Assembly: GCA_910586245.1 (NCBI GenBank) | Contig: CAJUFY010000005.1 | Span: 1-64,000 of the forward strand | Direction of reading: 5' to 3' | Length of the DNA: 64,000 bases | From: an uncultured Christensenella sp. | GTDB lineage: Bacteria > Bacillota > Clostridia > Christensenellales > Borkfalkiaceae | Shown here: piece by piece, positions 61,850 to 64,000 of the stretch | Position numbering within the stretch: position 1 is the stretch's first letter | How the letters are laid out: every line of letters begins with the position of its first letter | Position numbers and translations under genes: made by a program | Notes under the pieces: model-generated | Databases searched by the model: none | What the model saw: only the letters and a program-made list of their open reading frames with translations | Told to the model about the DNA's origin: nothing

Positions 61850-61894
61850 GGACTTTTTATCCGCATTGCGGGTTGAAGAATAAGGAGGAAAATT

Positions 61895-64000
61895 ATGCAA
61901 AAAAAATTGCTTGTGAGGGTCGGATTGCTTGCGGTTACGACTTCGCTCGGCTTCGGCGTACTCACCGCATGCGGAGGGAAGCAGGCGGAAACGTTTTCCG
62001 TGCCGCAGAACGTGACCGTATCGGGCGACACGGTATCATGGTCGGCGGTAGAGGGTGCGAGCGAAGGCTACACCGTTAAAATTTACAGCCAGACGAACGA
62101 CGCGGGCAACACGGTAACGGTTTCCGAAGTTTCGCTCGATCTGCTCGAAGAAGTCGCTTACCTCGTCGAAGGGGAGAACCTGATTGCGGTCAAAGTCAAC
62201 GCCGTGGGCAAGAAGAAGGAAAGCCCCTATTCCTCGCCCGTCACGTATACTTACGCGCCCGCGAGCGAGTCGCAAAACGCGCTCGAATTTATCGCGCTCG
62301 TGAACGCAATCGAAGGGACGGTTACGAAAGATTCGCTCGAAAAAATCGAGGCGGCGGAAGCGAAGTACGCCGCGCTCACTTCGGACGACAAAGCTTGGGA
62401 TTCGGTAAAGTCGGCTAAGACGACGCTCGATCAGAAGCGCGCCGCTTACGACGCGCTGATTGCGGCGGAACACAAAGCCGCTGCGGAAGCGTTTATCGTG
62501 CAGGTCGAAGCGATCGATCCCGCAGCTTCCGACGCGCTTGCAAAACTTGACGCGGCGGACGCGGCGTATCGCGCTCTGCCCGATAAAACGCTCGACGGCG
62601 TAGCGGCGGCAAAAACTTCGCTCGACGCAAAACGCGCGGCGTACGAAGCGCATCTTGCAGAACAGGAAGCCGTGGCGGCAGCACAGGCGTTCATCAATCA
62701 GGTCAACGCGATCGGCGCGGTTTCGGAAGAAGGCGCGGAAGCAAAGATTACGGCTGCGGAACAGGCCTACGCACAGCTTTCCGCGGCGGCAAAAGCGGTT
62801 GCCGGCGTGGCGGAAGCAAAGACGTTGCTCGAAGAAAAACGCGCGGCGTACGAAGCGTATCTTGCCGAACAGGAAGAAGCGGCGGCTGCACAGGCGGCTG
62901 CAAACGCGTTTATCAAACAAGTCGGCGAAATTTCTCTTGCCGAAGAGGATTTGAACGATTTGGCGGTCGCAACGGCGGAAGCCGCGTACACGGCGCTTTC
63001 CCCTGCGGCGAAAGAGGTGAAAGGCGTGGCGCAGGCGAACGCGTTGCTCGCCGCTAAAAAAGCGGCGCGCGCGTTCATTAAAAACGTGAACGCGATCAAC
63101 ATCACGGCGGAAGGCGCAGAGGCAAAACTGACTGCGACGGAAGCGGAATATACTTCCCTTTCGGCGGGGCATGCCGTGATCCTGACCGACGTGAACGTGG
63201 TGTCTGCAAAGCAAACGTTGGAAGGAAAGCGCGAAAATTACAACGCTTACCTCGAAGTCAAGGAAGAAGCGGAAAACTTCGTAAAGAAGGTCAGCGCGAT
63301 CGACATAACGAAACGCAACGTTACCGTTGCCGAGTTGGAAGCCGCGATCGAGGACGCATACGCGGCTTACGAGGAACTCAAACAAGAGGTGAAAGAAATC
63401 GTCGCCGATGCAAAATCCGCGCTCGACAACGCGGACGCGCAGGTGAAAGCGGCGAAAAAGTTTATCGCCAGCGTGGAATCGCTCGGCCCGATCGACGCAA
63501 ATTCGGGCGCGAAGATCGAAGCTTCGAAGGCATTGTATCAGACGCTTTCTTCGGAAGGGAGGCAGATGACCGTCGTAACCGAAGCGAAGACGACGCTCGA
63601 CGCGGCAGAGAAGGCGTGCCAGAATGCGGTGAAGTTGCAGGCTGCCGTCAAAGCGTTCAAAGAAACCGTCGACGCAATCGATACCGCGCAGGACAAAGCG
63701 CAGGCGATCGCCGCCGCCAAAACGCATTACGATACTCACGTGAAGGGCGAAGCCAACACGGGCGTTTATAACCTTTCGGGCGAAATCATTACAAAACTGA
63801 CCGAAGCGGAACTTGCGTATTATAAATCGCTGGTCAACGCGATCGGCACGCTCGACGCGGAAAGCACGGAAGAGGAAGCGGAAGCGTATCTTGCGGCGCT
63901 CACCGCGGCGGAAGCGTACGACGTGCATGCGGACTGGGCTTCTCAGGCGAGCACGGATGCGGCGAAAGTTGCTTCGGCGCGCGAATCGTACGATACTTAC
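61895..64000 (+). CDS. Tandem-repeat lipoprotein, partial (runs off window)
   Basis: Open for 702 codons to the window edge with no stop. AAGGAGG precedes the ATG. Signal peptide with lipobox T-A-C near residue 26, then a fibronectin-III-like domain (about 34-125, SVPQNVTVSGDTVSWSAVEG) and at least eight helical repeats of about 56-72 residues. The repeat consensus is AFI.qVnAI...a..kI.aAe.aYaaLs...K..V..Ak..Le.KraaYea, like FIVAR-type stalk repeats. Extreme Ala/Glu/Lys content and regular spacing suggest a long extended rod. It starts 45 nt after the GH1 gene. Role unknown; a surface stalk or glucan-binding scaffold is inference. Confidence 0.85.
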   Translation, partial: MQKKLLVRVGLLAVTTSLGFGVLTACGGKQAETFSVPQNVTVSGDTVSWSAVEGASEGYTVKIYSQTNDAGNTVTVSEVSLDLLEEVAYLVEGENLIAVKVNAVGKKKESPYSSPVTYTYAPASESQNALEFIALVNAIEGTVTKDSLEKIEAAEAKYAALTSDDKAWDSVKSAKTTLDQKRAAYDALIAAEHKAAAEAFIVQVEAIDPAASDALAKLDAADAAYRALPDKTLDGVAAAKTSLDAKRAAYEAHLAEQEAVAAAQAFINQVNAIGAVSEEGAEAKITAAEQAYAQLSAAAKAVAGVAEAKTLLEEKRAAYEAYLAEQEEAAAAQAAANAFIKQVGEISLAEEDLNDLAVATAEAAYTALSPAAKEVKGVAQANALLAAKKAARAFIKNVNAINITAEGAEAKLTATEAEYTSLSAGHAVILTDVNVVSAKQTLEGKRENYNAYLEVKEEAENFVKKVSAIDITKRNVTVAELEAAIEDAYAAYEELKQEVKEIVADAKSALDNADAQVKAAKKFIASVESLGPIDANSGAKIEASKALYQTLSSEGRQMTVVTEAKTTLDAAEKACQNAVKLQAAVKAFKETVDAIDTAQDKAQAIAAAKTHYDTHVKGEANTGVYNLSGEIITKLTEAELAYYKSLVNAIGTLDAESTEEEAEAYLAALTAAEAYDVHADWASQASTDAAKVASARESYDTY
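62269..64000 (+). repeat. Diverged tandem protein repeats, 8 or more units
   Basis: Units begin near the motifs EFIALVNAIE, AFIVQVEAID, AFINQVNAIG, AFIKQVGEIS, AFIKNVNAIN, NFVKKVSAID, KFIASVESLG and AFKETVDAID. They are similar in protein but diverged in DNA, so the array is old rather than recently amplified. Confidence 0.8.

Noticed and set aside
62036..63928. A 630-codon antisense frame rich in Arg, Cys and Phe
   Set aside because: It mirrors the Ala/Glu/Lys repeats of the lipoprotein on the + strand, which has a signal peptide and ribosome binding site.
62269..64000. Could the repeats be a CRISPR array?
   Set aside because: Repeats are long, coding, diverged in DNA and without unique spacers of constant length.

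Overview
The window reads as chromosomal DNA of a Gram-positive anaerobe of the class Clostridia. Supporting signs are many Cys-anchored lipoproteins, near-consensus housekeeping promoters (TTGxxx, 17 nt, often TGC, then TATAAT), purine-rich ribosome binding sites, AddAB recombination nuclease, an ECF-type vitamin transporter component and a bacterial V-type ATPase. The base composition looks moderately GC-rich; I did not compute it. A gut lineage such as Christensenellales is a weak inference only.

Layout. 1-0.7 kb: no convincing gene in the first 370 bases, then a minus-strand tRNA cluster (fMet, Met, Glu) with promoter and terminator. 0.8-11.7 kb: tilS, a lipoprotein, addB-addA, small membrane proteins and a PRC-barrel-like protein. 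11.9-18.5 kb: a one-carbon/B12 block, with a GNAT-like gene, metF, a separate methionine-synthase reactivation protein and a metH lacking that domain; then a cobalamin riboswitch controlling a DUF4430 (transcobalamin-like) lipoprotein and an ECF S component, probably B12 uptake feeding MetH. 18.5-20 kb: HAD phosphatase and flavin reductase. 20-34.8 kb: a starch/maltodextrin block, with a LacI regulator, 4-alpha-glucanotransferase, surface pullulanase, a putative starch-binding lipoprotein, solute-binding protein, two permeases, surface alpha-amylase and glycogen phosphorylase. 34.8-38.2 kb: thioredoxin-reductase-like protein, a second GNAT-like protein and a DUF819 membrane protein. 38.3-46.8 kb: complete V-type ATPase operon H-I-K-E-C-F-A-B-D, whose K subunit carries the sodium-binding residue set. 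47.0-49.4 kb: SGNH esterase and GH2 glycosidase. 49.5-64 kb: a beta-glucan block, with a LacI regulator, a divergent GH16 lipoprotein and a long operon of solute-binding protein, two permeases, GLUG-type lipoprotein, GH94-like phosphorylase, GH1 beta-glucosidase and a large tandem-repeat lipoprotein that runs off the right edge.

How it fits together. Two polysaccharide systems share one plan: surface lipoprotein enzymes cut the polymer, a binding protein and two permeases import oligosaccharides, and cytoplasmic phosphorylases or glycosidases finish. Neither encodes its own transport ATPase. Four near-identical LacI-type operators (consensus GGAAACCGATTTCC) tie the beta-glucan genes into one regulon. 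Structured leaders and intercistronic hairpins recur around the lipoprotein and binding-protein genes. Three genes (tilS, the HAD gene, the beta-glucan LacI gene) have promoters so close to the start codon that their mRNAs should be leaderless or nearly so.

The strongest candidates for little-described biology are the riboswitch/DUF4430/ECF cobalamin module, the beta-glucan phosphorolysis locus with its repeat lipoprotein, and the leaderless promoters.
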